NCBI RefSeq assembly: GCF_000934605.2
Contig: NZ_CP010898.2
Location: forward strand, 36,283-100,282
From: Pandoraea vervacti
Lineage (GTDB): Bacteria; Pseudomonadota; Gammaproteobacteria; Burkholderiales; Burkholderiaceae
Direction of reading: 5' to 3'
Length of the DNA stretch: 64,000 bases
Shown: piece after piece, positions 25,699-34,778 of the stretch
Position numbering within the stretch: the stretch's first letter is position 1
How the letters are laid out: each line of letters starts with the position of its first letter
Notes under the pieces: model-generated
The model's database searches: none
Seen by the model: only the letters and a program-made list of their open reading frames with translations
What the model was told of the DNA's origin: nothing
Translations under genes and position numbers: made by a program

Positions 25699-26840
25699 AC
25701 TGCCCCCTGTTCGCCACCGTTCGGGGCGCTCACGGTACTGCGTTCGCGCACCGTCTGTGTGCGTCGATAGCGATAATATGCGGCGCAAACGCCCTCCGAC
25801 GACACCATCGTCGGACCTAACGGGTGCTCCGGCGTACAACGCGTGCCAAACGCGGGGCAGTCAGCGGGGCGCTTGCGTGCGCGCAGTAGCTCGGCGGCAA
25901 TGCACTCTGTGGGGCAGTCTGCCGGCATGATCCCTGACGTAAAACGTGCGAGCGCATCGAAGCGATGGTAGGCGGGTGCGAACCCCAGGCCACTTTCCGC
26001 AATCTCGCCCAGGCCGCGCCACGCTCGGGCCCGCACCGCAAATACCTTCATCATGGCCGCTTGCGCCGCGCGATTCCCCTCAGGATGCACCGCGCGATAA
26101 TACGGATTTTCGACTTCGGCCCGGCGAGTTTCTAACTGCTTAATGCACAGATAGATGCCCTGCAATAGGTCGATTGGCTCGAATCCCGTCACCACGACCG
26201 GGACGTGAAAGCGTTGCGCAATCGCTTCGTATTCGCGGTATCCCATGACCGTACACACATGTCCCGCCGCGAGAATTCCTTGCACGCCGCTCGCCGCGTC
26301 GCTCAGAATCGCCTCGAGCGCCGGCGGCACGCGCACATGGGCGACCAGCAGAAAGAAGTTCTCCAGCCCCTCCCGTTCGGCTTGCAGTACGGCCATTGCG
26401 GTCGCTGGTGCAGTGGTTTCGAACCCGATGGCAAGGAACACGACGCAGCGGTGCGGCTCGTTGCGAGCGATCCTCAAGGCGTCGAGTGGCGAGTAGACAA
26501 ACCGAACATCCGCGCCGGCGGCCCGAGCGTTCAGAAGGCTACCGTGTTCGCCCGGCACACGCAGCATGTCGCCGAAAGAACAGAGTGTCACTTCGCGGCG
26601 CTTCGCGATAGCGATTGCAGCATCGATGATCGCGGCCGGCGTCACACACACCGGACATCCGGGACCGTGCAGCAGCGTCACGCCGTCGGGCATCATTCGG
26701 TCAATGCCATATCGCACGATCGAATGGGTTTGGCTGCCGCAGATTTCCATGATCGTCCACGCACGCGTGGTGATCGCCGCAATTGCCCTCGCATACGACT
26801 GGGCCGCCTCCATGTCGCGCCAAGCGTCAAGATGCTTCAT
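25695..26840 (-). CDS. hypD: HypD, hydrogenase Fe(CN)2CO assembly scaffold
   Basis: 381 residues. Conserved motifs include MEICGSQTHSIVRYGID, LLHGPGCPVCVTPA, FLAIGFETTAPATA and the C-terminal cluster region with PTECIAAELL, RKRPADCPAFG and GVCAAYYRY. HypD carries a [4Fe-4S] cluster and holds the iron with HypC while CN and CO ligands are added. Its start overlaps the hypC stop and its end overlaps the hypE start. Confidence 0.95.
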   Translation of the reverse strand: MKHLDAWRDMEAAQSYARAIAAITTRAWTIMEICGSQTHSIVRYGIDRMMPDGVTLLHGPGCPVCVTPAAIIDAAIAIAKRREVTLCSFGDMLRVPGEHGSLLNARAAGADVRFVYSPLDALRIARNEPHRCVVFLAIGFETTAPATAMAVLQAEREGLENFFLLVAHVRVPPALEAILSDAASGVQGILAAGHVCTVMGYREYEAIAQRFHVPVVVTGFEPIDLLQGIYLCIKQLETRRAEVENPYYRAVHPEGNRAAQAAMMKVFAVRARAWRGLGEIAESGLGFAPAYHRFDALARFTSGIMPADCPTECIAAELLRARKRPADCPAFGTRCTPEHPLGPTMVSSEGVCAAYYRYRRTQTVRERSTVSAPNGGEQGAV

Positions 26841-27079
26841 ACCGCACCTCCCGGTAATTTCTGATCTGTGAGGTAAGCCAGTGTCTGTTCCGCTTGTCGT
26901 TCGTCGATCACCGCGATCGCGAAGCCCGCGTGCACCAGCACATAGTCGCCCGGCCGGGCTTTCGGCACATAGGCGAGATTGACCGGCATCACGACGCCAC
27001 CGAACGCGACACGCCCCTGCCGAGTGAGCGGGTCGTCATCGTCGACGCTTAACAATTCTCCTGGTATGGCAAGGCACAT
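26837..27079 (-). CDS. hypC: HypC/HupF-type hydrogenase maturation chaperone
   Basis: 80 residues starting MCLAIPGELLSV; after Met removal the N-terminal Cys2 binds the iron precursor. The beta-barrel part GRVAFGGVVMPVNLAYVP and GDYVLVHAGFAIAVID is typical. It shuttles the Fe(CN)2CO unit from HypD to the large subunit. It overlaps hypF by one base and hypD by four. Confidence 0.95.
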   Translation of the reverse strand: MCLAIPGELLSVDDDDPLTRQGRVAFGGVVMPVNLAYVPKARPGDYVLVHAGFAIAVIDERQAEQTLAYLTDQKLPGGAV

Positions 27080-29409
27080 TAGCGCGGCCCCTCCAGCATC
27101 GGTTGCGCCGCGAATGCGGCTTGGCCCACCGCAAGTCCGCCATCATTGGGCGGAATGCGCCGATGCTGCCAGACGTCGAAGCCGGCGGCTCGCAACCGGG
27201 CGACGGCCCCGCCCGTGAGTCGCGCGTTTTGAAAGCAGCCACCCGTGAGCAGCACGCGTCCGACGCCGACACGCTCAGCGACGTTGACGATCACCTGCGC
27301 TAACGCGTCATGAAACGCGGCCGCCAGCGCGGCGGGCGCCTCATGTCGCTGGCTCGCGCTTGCCAGTGCAGCGAGGGTGGGCCGCCAATCGGCAATCCAC
27401 CGGCCCTGCTCTTCGCGCAACATCGCCGCTGCGAGCACATGTTCTGACTCGCCATTCGCAGCCGCGCTCTCGAGCGCGATGGCCGCCTCACCCTCGAAGC
27501 TCGATGTGGCGCAGATGCCGAGCATCGCGGCGGCCGCGTCGAACAGGCGCCCAGCGCTTGACGTCCAGGGGGAACGAAAACCACCAGACAGCAGGGTTTT
27601 GTAAATCTGTTGTTCGCTCGCGGACAAGTGGGCGATCGGTCTGAGTTCGGTCATCGTAAGCGCGACGTCGCCATACACGGCGAATAGCGCCCCGATAGCC
27701 GCCCGGTTCACCTCTCGCGCGGCCACCTCGCCTCCGGGTAAGCGAAACGGCTGCAGTTGGCCCACCTGGCGATAGCGGTTGCCTTGTACCCAAAGGAACT
27801 CGCCCCCCCAGATTGTGCCGTCACCGCCATATCCGCTCCCATCCCACGCCACGCCAAGCAGGGGCCCCTCCAGGTTGTTCTCAACCATACACGCGAGCAC
27901 GTGCGCGAGATGATGCGGTACATGCTGAATGTTCGTGACGAGGCTGTGCCGCGCGAACCGCGAGCTCCAGTAATCAGGGTGCGCGTCGCATGCGGCACTT
28001 CGAGGCTCCGCACTGAATAGCGAAGTCATGGCCGCCACCGTTCGCGCGAACGCGGTGCGCGCGCCCGCCCCTTCCAGATCCCCGATATAGGGTCCAAGCA
28101 CGACGTGCGAGCCCGACATAAGCGCGATTGCACTTTTCCCATGGCCGCCGAGCGCCAGACAGGTACCAGCATCGTCGCGCGTCTGATGGCCCGGCAAGCG
28201 CAGCGCGAGCGGCGCGTAGCCCCTCGCGTGGCGCAACACCGTCGCCTCTCCCGCGATCACGCGAGCGACTGAATCGTCGACCGGATTCGCAATCGGTCGG
28301 TCATGCACGAGAAAGCCGTCTGCCACGTCCGCGAGCTGCTCAATCGCCTCGAGGTTATCGGCCACGATCGGCTCGCCCCCGCGGTTGCCGCTGGTTGCAA
28401 CGACCGCAAAGCCCAATTCGTGCATCAACAAATGATGCAGCGGCGTGTAGGGCAGCATGAGGCCTAACCATGCGTTCGCTGGTGCGACGCTCGGGGCGAT
28501 CCCCTCACCTCGCGCACGCAAGATGACGATGGGGGCGGCCGTTGAACACAGAGTGCGACGTTCTTCATCACTGATCACTGCCAGTGTCTGCGCGTCTTCG
28601 TAGCAAGGCGCCATGATCGCAAATGGCTTTGAAGGGCGGTGCTTTCGCTCGCGTAAGCGGCGCACCGCATGATCGTTGCCCGCATCGACAAGAAGCTGAT
28701 AGCCGCCAAGCCCCTTCATGGCGAGAATCGATCCACTGCGAATCGCATCGCCCGCCCGGCGCACGGCATCGTACCCAATGGCGCATTCTCGTCCTGCCGC
28801 ATTAAGCAGTGTCAGTTGTGGCCCGCACGCCGGGCAAGCGTTCGTTTGCGCGTGAAACCGCCGCGAGCTCGGGTTGTCATATTCCGCCTGGCAAGCGGCA
28901 CACATGGCGAAACCGCGCATCGTTGTACGCTCACGATCAAAGGGCACTCCCTCCATGATGGAGAACCGTGGGCCGCATTGCGCGCATGTTGTAAACGGGT
29001 AGCGATAGCGCCGATTGGACGCATCGAATATTTCGGCGACGCACTGCTCGCAGATCGCCATATCCGGCAGGACAACGCCGAGCTCACCCATGCCGGGAAC
29101 GCTCGGGGCGATCATGAATTCGCGCCCTCCGCGCGGCGTTATCTCGTTGATCCGCCGTCCCGAAACGGCCGCGGGCGCCACCGTCTCGGTCTCGAGCCGT
29201 AGTGAAAAACGCTCGAGCGCTTGCAGTGCCCCCTCGACCTCGACTTCGACCCCATGCGCCGTGTTGCGCACAAAGCCGGAGAGTTCCTCGCTCACCGCGA
29301 GCCGGTGCACGAACGGGCGAAAGCCGACGCCCTGCACCGCGCCGGTGACTTCGATACGAAACCTGCGGCGCTGGCCGTATGCGGACGTGGGGAGAGCGCT
29401 TCGATTCAT
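27079..29409 (-). CDS. hypF: HypF, carbamoyltransferase for hydrogenase CN ligands
   Basis: 776 residues from ATG 29409 (GGAGGGAACGTA upstream; stop of hypA overlaps as TAATG). Domains in order: acylphosphatase (GAVQGVGFRPFVHRL, residues about 20-105), two zinc-finger units (CEQCVAEIF ... CAQCGPRF and CAACQAEY ... CPACGP), a YrdC-like domain (about 200-380, DAVRRAGDAIRSGSILAMKG) and a Kae1-like carbamoyltransferase domain with the metal-binding HHLAHVLACM and LLTGGCFQNARL. It transfers the carbamoyl group from carbamoyl phosphate to the HypE C-terminal Cys. Full length. Confidence 0.95.
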   Translation of the reverse strand: MNRSALPTSAYGQRRRFRIEVTGAVQGVGFRPFVHRLAVSEELSGFVRNTAHGVEVEVEGALQALERFSLRLETETVAPAAVSGRRINEITPRGGREFMIAPSVPGMGELGVVLPDMAICEQCVAEIFDASNRRYRYPFTTCAQCGPRFSIMEGVPFDRERTTMRGFAMCAACQAEYDNPSSRRFHAQTNACPACGPQLTLLNAAGRECAIGYDAVRRAGDAIRSGSILAMKGLGGYQLLVDAGNDHAVRRLRERKHRPSKPFAIMAPCYEDAQTLAVISDEERRTLCSTAAPIVILRARGEGIAPSVAPANAWLGLMLPYTPLHHLLMHELGFAVVATSGNRGGEPIVADNLEAIEQLADVADGFLVHDRPIANPVDDSVARVIAGEATVLRHARGYAPLALRLPGHQTRDDAGTCLALGGHGKSAIALMSGSHVVLGPYIGDLEGAGARTAFARTVAAMTSLFSAEPRSAACDAHPDYWSSRFARHSLVTNIQHVPHHLAHVLACMVENNLEGPLLGVAWDGSGYGGDGTIWGGEFLWVQGNRYRQVGQLQPFRLPGGEVAAREVNRAAIGALFAVYGDVALTMTELRPIAHLSASEQQIYKTLLSGGFRSPWTSSAGRLFDAAAAMLGICATSSFEGEAAIALESAAANGESEHVLAAAMLREEQGRWIADWRPTLAALASASQRHEAPAALAAAFHDALAQVIVNVAERVGVGRVLLTGGCFQNARLTGGAVARLRAAGFDVWQHRRIPPNDGGLAVGQAAFAAQPMLEGPR

Positions 29410-29693
29410 TACGTTCCCTCCGAGTCGTCGGGGAGTTCGAGATCGAGCCATTGCAACATTACATACTGCGCCTGGTCGTGAAGCATATCGTCTGAGCATT
29501 CGATATGGAGCCGTGTCGCTTCCACCGGTGTGCCACGCGCTTCTTTTTCGAAGTGCTCGCGAAAATGTTCGGGCGAAAATGGTGCGAGCGCCCCGATCCA
29601 TACCTGTGCGCCCCGAATGCGGCGTGCTCCGGCACCACGTGCCGCGAGCACTATCCGCTCGACAAGTTCGCGCACGATTCCTGTCTCATGCAT
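29409..29693 (-). CDS. hypA: HypA-like nickel insertion protein lacking the zinc-finger cysteines
   Basis: 94 residues from ATG 29693 (MHETGIVRELVERIV). The N-terminal Met-His-Glu that binds nickel in HypA is present, and the fold-defining segment GALAPFSPEHFREHFEKEAR is conserved. The second half normally holds two CxxC motifs binding zinc; here that part is short and only a single Cys (HIECSDDML) remains. Ordinary HypA is about 113-120 residues. No hypB is present in the window, so nickel delivery must rely on a chromosomal partner or work differently. The start overlaps the protease gene by eight bases. Confidence 0.8.
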   Translation of the reverse strand: MHETGIVRELVERIVLAARGAGARRIRGAQVWIGALAPFSPEHFREHFEKEARGTPVEATRLHIECSDDMLHDQAQYVMLQWLDLELPDDSEGT

Positions 29694-30201
29694 CGCCTGC
29701 TCCCTTGCAAGGGTCATCCCGAAGACGGCATGCTTGCGCGGCGACCCGTTCGACCACCGTGTGGGCCGCCGCATCCACCTCGGCGCTGAGCGGTCGCCCC
29801 AGCTCGAAACTCGCGCCTTCGATCGCATAGACGAAAATGGTCCGCGAAGCGATGCCGAGCGCCTGCGCAAGCGCGATCGCCTCTGCGAGTCCCAGCGAGT
29901 GCGCAGAGACGAACGTCACGGCGCTGCCGAGCCGGTCGTTGGCCAGATCGAGCAGCCGGACGCGCCCCGGTGAGCCGCGTGCCACTGACGCATCGATACA
30001 GATCAATGCGTCGATTCCCCGCATTTCGTCGATGAGCGTCAAGGCGTCGCCACCGTGCGTTCGAATCGATACGTCCGGGGGGAGTCGACCCACGAGCTTA
30101 CGCGCGACAAGGCAACCGACGCCGTCGTCCGCACGATCCGGATTGCCGACGCCGATAATGCGGACCTTCTGCGATACGCACGAGCGTTTTGACCGACTCA
30201 T
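29686..30201 (-). CDS. NiFe-hydrogenase maturation endopeptidase
   Basis: 171 residues from ATG 30201, which overlaps the end of the large-subunit gene as ATGA. The HyaD/HycI-type fold shows GVGNPDRADDGVGCLVARKL (nickel-binding Asp/Glu region), IDASVARGSPGRV and the later His in SAHSLGLAEAIALA. It should remove the short C-terminal peptide of the large subunit after nickel insertion; the substrate's DPCISCAAH site with a nine-residue tail is visible next door. Family M52. Confidence 0.9.
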   Translation of the reverse strand: MSRSKRSCVSQKVRIIGVGNPDRADDGVGCLVARKLVGRLPPDVSIRTHGGDALTLIDEMRGIDALICIDASVARGSPGRVRLLDLANDRLGSAVTFVSAHSLGLAEAIALAQALGIASRTIFVYAIEGASFELGRPLSAEVDAAAHTVVERVAAQACRLRDDPCKGAGDA

Positions 30202-31492
30202 AATCGATCCACCGCCAGTGTTAAAAAGTGGGCAGCACAGGAAATACAGGGGTCGTAGTTTCGAATGCTGCGCTCGCAATGTTCGCGGATCACATCGTCC
30301 GGCGCGTCGATAAGGGGCGTAGCGATTGCCGCCAGATCCGCTTCCATGCTCGCCTGGTTTTGCGAGGTCGGAGGCACAATGCGGGCGCTGCGGATAGCGC
30401 CATCGGCGGCGATGTCATATCGATGCCAGCAAATGCCCCGTGGCGCCTCGGTACAACCGTAGCCGATGGCTTCGCGAGGCTTGACCGGTACGGCCGCACG
30501 CGTCGGCGGCGCGTAGGCGGCAATAGCCTGAGCGCCTCATCGCACGCAAAGACGATCTCCAACGCTCGCACGACAATACTGCGGAACGGATTGCGGCAAA
30601 CCGGACCGAGCTCCACCTCGCGCGCCAGCGCCCGTACTGCCTCGGGCAGACGCTCGAAGTTCATCGCGTAGCGCGCAAGTGGGCCAACGAGATAAGCGCT
30701 GCGTCGCCGAATAAATGACTGCAGCGCCGTCGAATACGGAACGTGACGCTCCACGAATTCCGTTTCATAAGCGCTGATCTCGATGTCGATATCCGCACTC
30801 GACACCAGGCGTCCCTCAATAAATGGGTACTCTTGTGGATGACACAGCGCAACGAATTCGTAGTCGCGTTCGAAGTCGGGAAACGGGAAAGCCGCGACCC
30901 AGCGAACCAACTCGACGGCCCGCTCGCGCGCGGCTTCGAGGCCTGCCGCGAAGGCGAGCAGTTCCGTACGCTCGGGGAGCCGATAGAATCCGCCCACCTT
31001 GACGTTTACCGGATGGATCTCGCGCCCGCCCAGCAGACGTATCAGCGCGTTGCCCGCCTGTTTTAGCGCAAGTCCATGCCGCACGATCTCACCGTGCACT
31101 TTGGCCATTGCAATGGCATCGGGATAGCCGAGGAAATCAGGCGCATGCAGCATGACCACGTGCAGCGCATGACTTTCGATCCACTCGCCGCAATAAAGCA
31201 GCCGTCGTAACGCGCGTAGCTGGTCTGGTAATCGTATGCCGAACGCGTTTTCGAGCGCGTGCACAGCGCTCATCTGATAGGCGACCGGGCAGATGCCGCA
31301 GATGCGCGCGACAATATCAGGCACCTCGGCGTACCCTCGTCCTTGCAACAGCGCTTCAAAAAGCCGCGGGGGTTCGAAGATGCTCAGTTTGGCCGAAGTC
31401 ACGCGCCCACCACCAATCCGCAACTCGAGCGCACCCTCGCCCTCCACGCGGGCCATATAGTCAACGCGTATTGTCTTTGTCTTAGTCGCCAT
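30198..31492 (-). pseudogene. NiFe-hydrogenase large (alpha) subunit, group 3b-like, with a single-base frameshift
   Basis: From ATG 31492 (MATKTKTIRVDYMARVEGEG). The proximal nickel motif RICGICPVAYQMSAVH is intact. About 110 codons from the end, the frame shifts: after FACDEALR the original frame runs into low-complexity Arg-rich sequence. The other frame continues AIAAYAPPTRAAVPVKPREA, IGYGCTEAPRGICWHRYDI, and ends with the distal motif DPCISCAAH plus tail FLTLAVDRL. One base is missing near 30528-30532 (total 1295 nt, one short of a multiple of three), and the proper stop overlaps the protease start as ATGA. As written, the product would lack the two distal nickel cysteines. All accessory genes are intact, so an assembly error or a very recent mutation is likely. 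Confidence 0.85.
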
Positions 31493-32258
31493 GCGCGTCA
31501 GCCTCCGATTTAAAGGGTTCCGCAGCGGCATTAAAGGAGCGAAAGGCGTGCGCGATCGTGCGCGGTGCGGCCCCCAGAGCCTGCCATTCGCGCGCGAGTG
31601 CCGCAGTGTTCGGCGTTTCCGAAGGCCCATAGCACCCGTAACATCCTCGCCGGAACTGGGGGCAGAGGGCACCGCACCCGGCGTGCGTCACCGGGCCGAG
31701 ACAGGGGGTGCCCTGCACCATTACGCAGACGTGGGCGCGATGCTTGCACTCGATACAGACGCTATGTGCGGCGATCGCCGGCTTGCGGCCGGCCAAAAAT
31801 GCCGAGATGACTTCGACGAGTTGCCTCGTGTTGATGGGACAGCCGCGCAGCTCGTAGTCGACGTTGACGTGAGCCGAGATTGGCGTGGAAGTCGCAAGCG
31901 TCTTGATGTACTCGGGCTTCGCGTAGACGGCACCGACCATTGCGTCTATGTCGGAGAAATTGCGTAGTGCCTGAATACCGCCGGCAGTGGCACAGGCGCC
32001 GATCGTCACCAGATGCCGGGACTGCCGGCGGACCTGCCGGATGCGCTGCGCGTCATGCTCGGTAGTGATCGATCCTTCGACGAGCGAGAGATCATAGGGA
32101 CCGGGGCGCACGTCGCTCGATGCTTCGGGGAAGTTCACAATCTCGAGCGCGCTGGCGATGTCAAGCAGTTCATCCTCGCAGTCGAGCAACGATAGCTGAC
32201 AGCCGTCGCAGGAAGCAAACTTCCAGACGGCCAGGCGGGGACGGTGTATCTTGCGCAT
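31482..32258 (-). CDS. NiFe-hydrogenase small (delta) subunit, group 3b-like
   Basis: 258 residues from ATG 32258, one base after the gamma stop (TGAcATG); an upstream in-frame ATG at 32279 is possible. No signal peptide, so the enzyme is cytoplasmic. Cluster ligands appear in FASCDGCQLSLLDCEDEL, TIGACATAGGIQALRN, LRGCPINTRQLVEVI and the C-terminal CIECKHRAHVCVMV, GTPCLGPVTHAGCGALCPQF. It relays electrons between the NiFe site and the diaphorase part. It overlaps the large-subunit start by 11 bases. Confidence 0.92.
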   Translation of the reverse strand: MRKIHRPRLAVWKFASCDGCQLSLLDCEDELLDIASALEIVNFPEASSDVRPGPYDLSLVEGSITTEHDAQRIRQVRRQSRHLVTIGACATAGGIQALRNFSDIDAMVGAVYAKPEYIKTLATSTPISAHVNVDYELRGCPINTRQLVEVISAFLAGRKPAIAAHSVCIECKHRAHVCVMVQGTPCLGPVTHAGCGALCPQFRRGCYGCYGPSETPNTAALAREWQALGAAPRTIAHAFRSFNAAAEPFKSEADAHGD

Positions 32259-32259
32259 G

Positions 32260-33114
32260 TCAGATTTCGGGCACGGCAAGCATATCGGCGATCTTCTCGT
32301 AACACATCACCGGGCCATCTTTGCACACGAACGCCGACGCGAACTGGCAATGTCCGCACAGGCCAATGGCACATTTCATGTTGCGCTCCATCGACAGATA
32401 GATGCGACGCGCCGGTAGCCCTCTGTCTTGCAGAGCATTGATCGAAAATCGCATCATCACTTCAGGCCCGCAGACGAACACGGTCGTGGCGCGCGTATCA
32501 AGCGCGACGCGTGCGATCAGCGTTGGCACCACCCCGACATGAGCGTGCCATCCGATATCCGCGTGATCGACGGTCACCTGGACATCGACGTTCACGCGTC
32601 TCGACCACCGCCTCAGTTCGCGGCAGAAGAGCATTTCCTTGGGGTGTCGGCAGCCAAAGAGTATCGACACGCGACCGTACCGGCGCCGATGCGCGAAGAT
32701 GTCGAGAATCGCCGGGCGCAAGGGGGCCAGGCCGAGCCCGCCTGCGATGATAAGCACGTCAGTACCTATTGCCGCCTGCATTGGCCAGCCCCTACCGAAT
32801 GGGCCTCGCACACCGACGCTCGCCCCCACCGCGAGCCGCGCGAGCGCGCCGCTCACGGCGCCGACATCGCGAATGGTGTGTATGAACGTATTGGCGTCAG
32901 CCGGATCGCCACTCACACTCACTGCGGCCTCGCCCACACCGAATGCGTAGAGCATGTTGAACTGCCCCGGGGTGAAGGTCGGCCGAACACCCGCGTGCGG
33001 TTTGAGTGCCAACGTGACGGTGTTTGCGAACTCCCGCTGTCGGCGCACGACATCGTAGCGCTGCGGTGTCTGCCCCGGTCCGGGCGCGTCTGCAGTGACG
33101 TTAGCGTTTCCCAT
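32260..33114 (-). CDS. Hydrogenase gamma subunit, FAD/NAD(P)-binding and 2Fe-2S diaphorase
   Basis: 284 residues. A ferredoxin-reductase-like FAD domain (FTPGQFNMLYAFGVGEAAVS), an NAD(P) domain (DVLIIAGGLGLAPLRPAILD, ILFGCRHPKEMLF, VFVCGPEVMMRFSINAL) and a C-terminal cysteine cluster KCAIGLCGHCQFASAFVCKD followed by a further Cys. This is the HydG/HyhG subunit of bidirectional NAD(P)-linked hydrogenases and sulfhydrogenases. It overlaps the preceding cNMP-domain gene by 14 bases. Confidence 0.92.
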   Translation of the reverse strand: MGNANVTADAPGPGQTPQRYDVVRRQREFANTVTLALKPHAGVRPTFTPGQFNMLYAFGVGEAAVSVSGDPADANTFIHTIRDVGAVSGALARLAVGASVGVRGPFGRGWPMQAAIGTDVLIIAGGLGLAPLRPAILDIFAHRRRYGRVSILFGCRHPKEMLFCRELRRWSRRVNVDVQVTVDHADIGWHAHVGVVPTLIARVALDTRATTVFVCGPEVMMRFSINALQDRGLPARRIYLSMERNMKCAIGLCGHCQFASAFVCKDGPVMCYEKIADMLAVPEI

Positions 33115-33559
33115 AGACGTCCAGGAGTTGCAGGCGGGCTGCGTGAAGTCGTTTAGCGAGAATGGGCAGAAAGCGCGACATCATCTCGTAACCGAGACGG
33201 TAATCGCGCTCACACTTGCCGCGCAGGCAGGCGGTGTCAATGCTGATAGCCTGCGTCGGTTCGATGGCCCTCGCGTCGAATAGCCAGGAACACGGGGACA
33301 TCGGTTCGCCCGCAAAGACAATTTCGCCCTCCTCCAATGTTGCAAACATGAATGGGGTTCCCCCGGGCTCAGCGATCTCTAGCGCGACCCTTCCGTGGCG
33401 GATCAGAAAGAACTTGTCGGCACCCTCGCATGCGCGATGGAGGCATTGCCCTGCATCGAATCGGCAATTGCGCGCGCAACCGTACAGCAGCCGCAACCGC
33501 TCTGGCGCCAGACCGGAGCAGAACGGATGCGCCGCCAGAATGTGTTCAAGCGTCTCCAT
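33101..33559 (-). CDS. Stand-alone cyclic-nucleotide-binding-domain protein inside the hydrogenase operon
   Basis: 152 residues, only the Crp-like beta-barrel: GQCLHRACEGADKFFLIRHG then VALEIAEPGGTPFMFATLEE. No DNA-binding helix-turn-helix follows. The phosphate-binding-cassette arginine of true cAMP sites is not obvious, so the ligand is uncertain. It sits between the beta and gamma subunits with 14-base overlaps on both sides, so it is made with the enzyme; such a protein is known next to some group 3b operons. A regulatory or structural accessory role is likely but unproven. Confidence 0.8.
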   Translation of the reverse strand: METLEHILAAHPFCSGLAPERLRLLYGCARNCRFDAGQCLHRACEGADKFFLIRHGRVALEIAEPGGTPFMFATLEEGEIVFAGEPMSPCSWLFDARAIEPTQAISIDTACLRGKCERDYRLGYEMMSRFLPILAKRLHAARLQLLDVYGKR

Positions 33560-34712
33560 CGCCTTGCGCGGACGCAGCCTCGAACTCGGCCTTCAGTGCC
33601 GCCACCTCCTCTGTGATATCGATTCCGACCGGGCACCACGTAATACATCGCCCGCAGCCAACGCAACCGGAAGTGCCGAATTGATCGATCCAGTTAGCAA
33701 GCTTGTGCGTTAGCCACTGACGATAGCGTGAGCTCGCGCTCGAGCGCACGCTGCCCCCGTGAAGATAAGAAAAATCAAGGGTAAAGCACGAGTCCCAACT
33801 ACGTATGCGCTCGGCGTTTTCGCCAGAAATATCGCTGTGATCCTCGACTGTCGTGCAAAAACAGGTGGGGCAGACCATCGTGCAGTTGCCGCAGGTCAAG
33901 CACCGGTCTGCCACCGTCTTCCAGCGCGGAAGATGGGGATTGTTCTGGAGCAATTCTTTGATGCCCTCCGTCTGCATTGTGCGGCCCATCTGCGTCGCTG
34001 TCTGCTGGACCACGGCGTGTGCGGCGGCAACATGCTCTTGGGTCGCCGATTGGCGAGCAATTTGTGCAAGTACCGCGATTCCGGCTTCACTCCCTGCTTC
34101 GACGAGGATCGCGTCACGGAAGGCCGGGGTTAGTTCGGTCAGCGCTAGGTCGAAGCCGGCCTCGACGGCCGGACCGCACGCCAACGACACACAAAAACAG
34201 GTGCCGCCCGCATGAGAGCAATTGACGGCCACTACAAACATCTGTCGCCGACGCGATGCGTAAGAGGGATCGGCGAAGGGACCGTCGTGCAAAACCCGAT
34301 CGTGCACCTGGATGGCATTCAATTCACATGCCCTGACACCCAAGAGAGCAAGTTTGCCCGGGGCCTCGTCGACCGGCGTGAAAATAACGCCATCACGGGT
34401 CTTGCGAGCGGAGAAGACGCGCGCGTTCGGCGGGTACAGAAAATGCTTCCATGAGTGGGGGCCAACGGCGAAGCCAAACAGTGCTCGGTCGCAGCGTCGC
34501 TTAAGCTGGTACCGTCCCGGCGCCTGGATGTCCGTCCATCCGATCGGCAGGTCGGTCACCCGAGAGACGTCACCGTAGACGATCGCATCGTCCTTCAGGG
34601 TCGGCCCCAGTACGCGGTATCCGTCGCGCGAGAGGACATCGATAACCGCCTGGATGCCCGTCGGAGCATCGATAATCGACCGTTCGACAATCGGTGAATG
34701 TTCCGTCAACAT
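33546..34712 (-). CDS. Hydrogenase beta subunit, two-[4Fe-4S] ferredoxin type (HydB-like)
   Basis: 388 residues from ATG 34712; an upstream TTG at 34745 would add 11 residues. The N-terminal part (ALLGVRACELNAIQVHDRVL, then CSHAGGTCFCVSLACGP) resembles FrhB/HydB-type domains. The C-terminal half has two ferredoxin clusters, CLTCGNCTMVCPTCFC and CVGCGRCITWCPVGIDI. It carries electrons between the small subunit and the gamma subunit. First gene of the operon; an FNR box centred 73 bases upstream suggests anaerobic activation. Confidence 0.9.
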   Translation of the reverse strand: MLTEHSPIVERSIIDAPTGIQAVIDVLSRDGYRVLGPTLKDDAIVYGDVSRVTDLPIGWTDIQAPGRYQLKRRCDRALFGFAVGPHSWKHFLYPPNARVFSARKTRDGVIFTPVDEAPGKLALLGVRACELNAIQVHDRVLHDGPFADPSYASRRRQMFVVAVNCSHAGGTCFCVSLACGPAVEAGFDLALTELTPAFRDAILVEAGSEAGIAVLAQIARQSATQEHVAAAHAVVQQTATQMGRTMQTEGIKELLQNNPHLPRWKTVADRCLTCGNCTMVCPTCFCTTVEDHSDISGENAERIRSWDSCFTLDFSYLHGGSVRSSASSRYRQWLTHKLANWIDQFGTSGCVGCGRCITWCPVGIDITEEVAALKAEFEAASAQGDGDA

Positions 34713-34778
34713 CGCTTCTTTGCAACCGACAAGAGGGACGTTCAAGGATTCAGCATGGTCGATCCTGTGCCTGCCGTA

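Noticed and set aside
27079..29409. Long open frames opposite hypF, hypD, the kinase and the P-type ATPase genes
   Set aside because: They mirror the third-position GC bias of the true genes and carry Arg/Ala/Pro-rich sequence without motifs.
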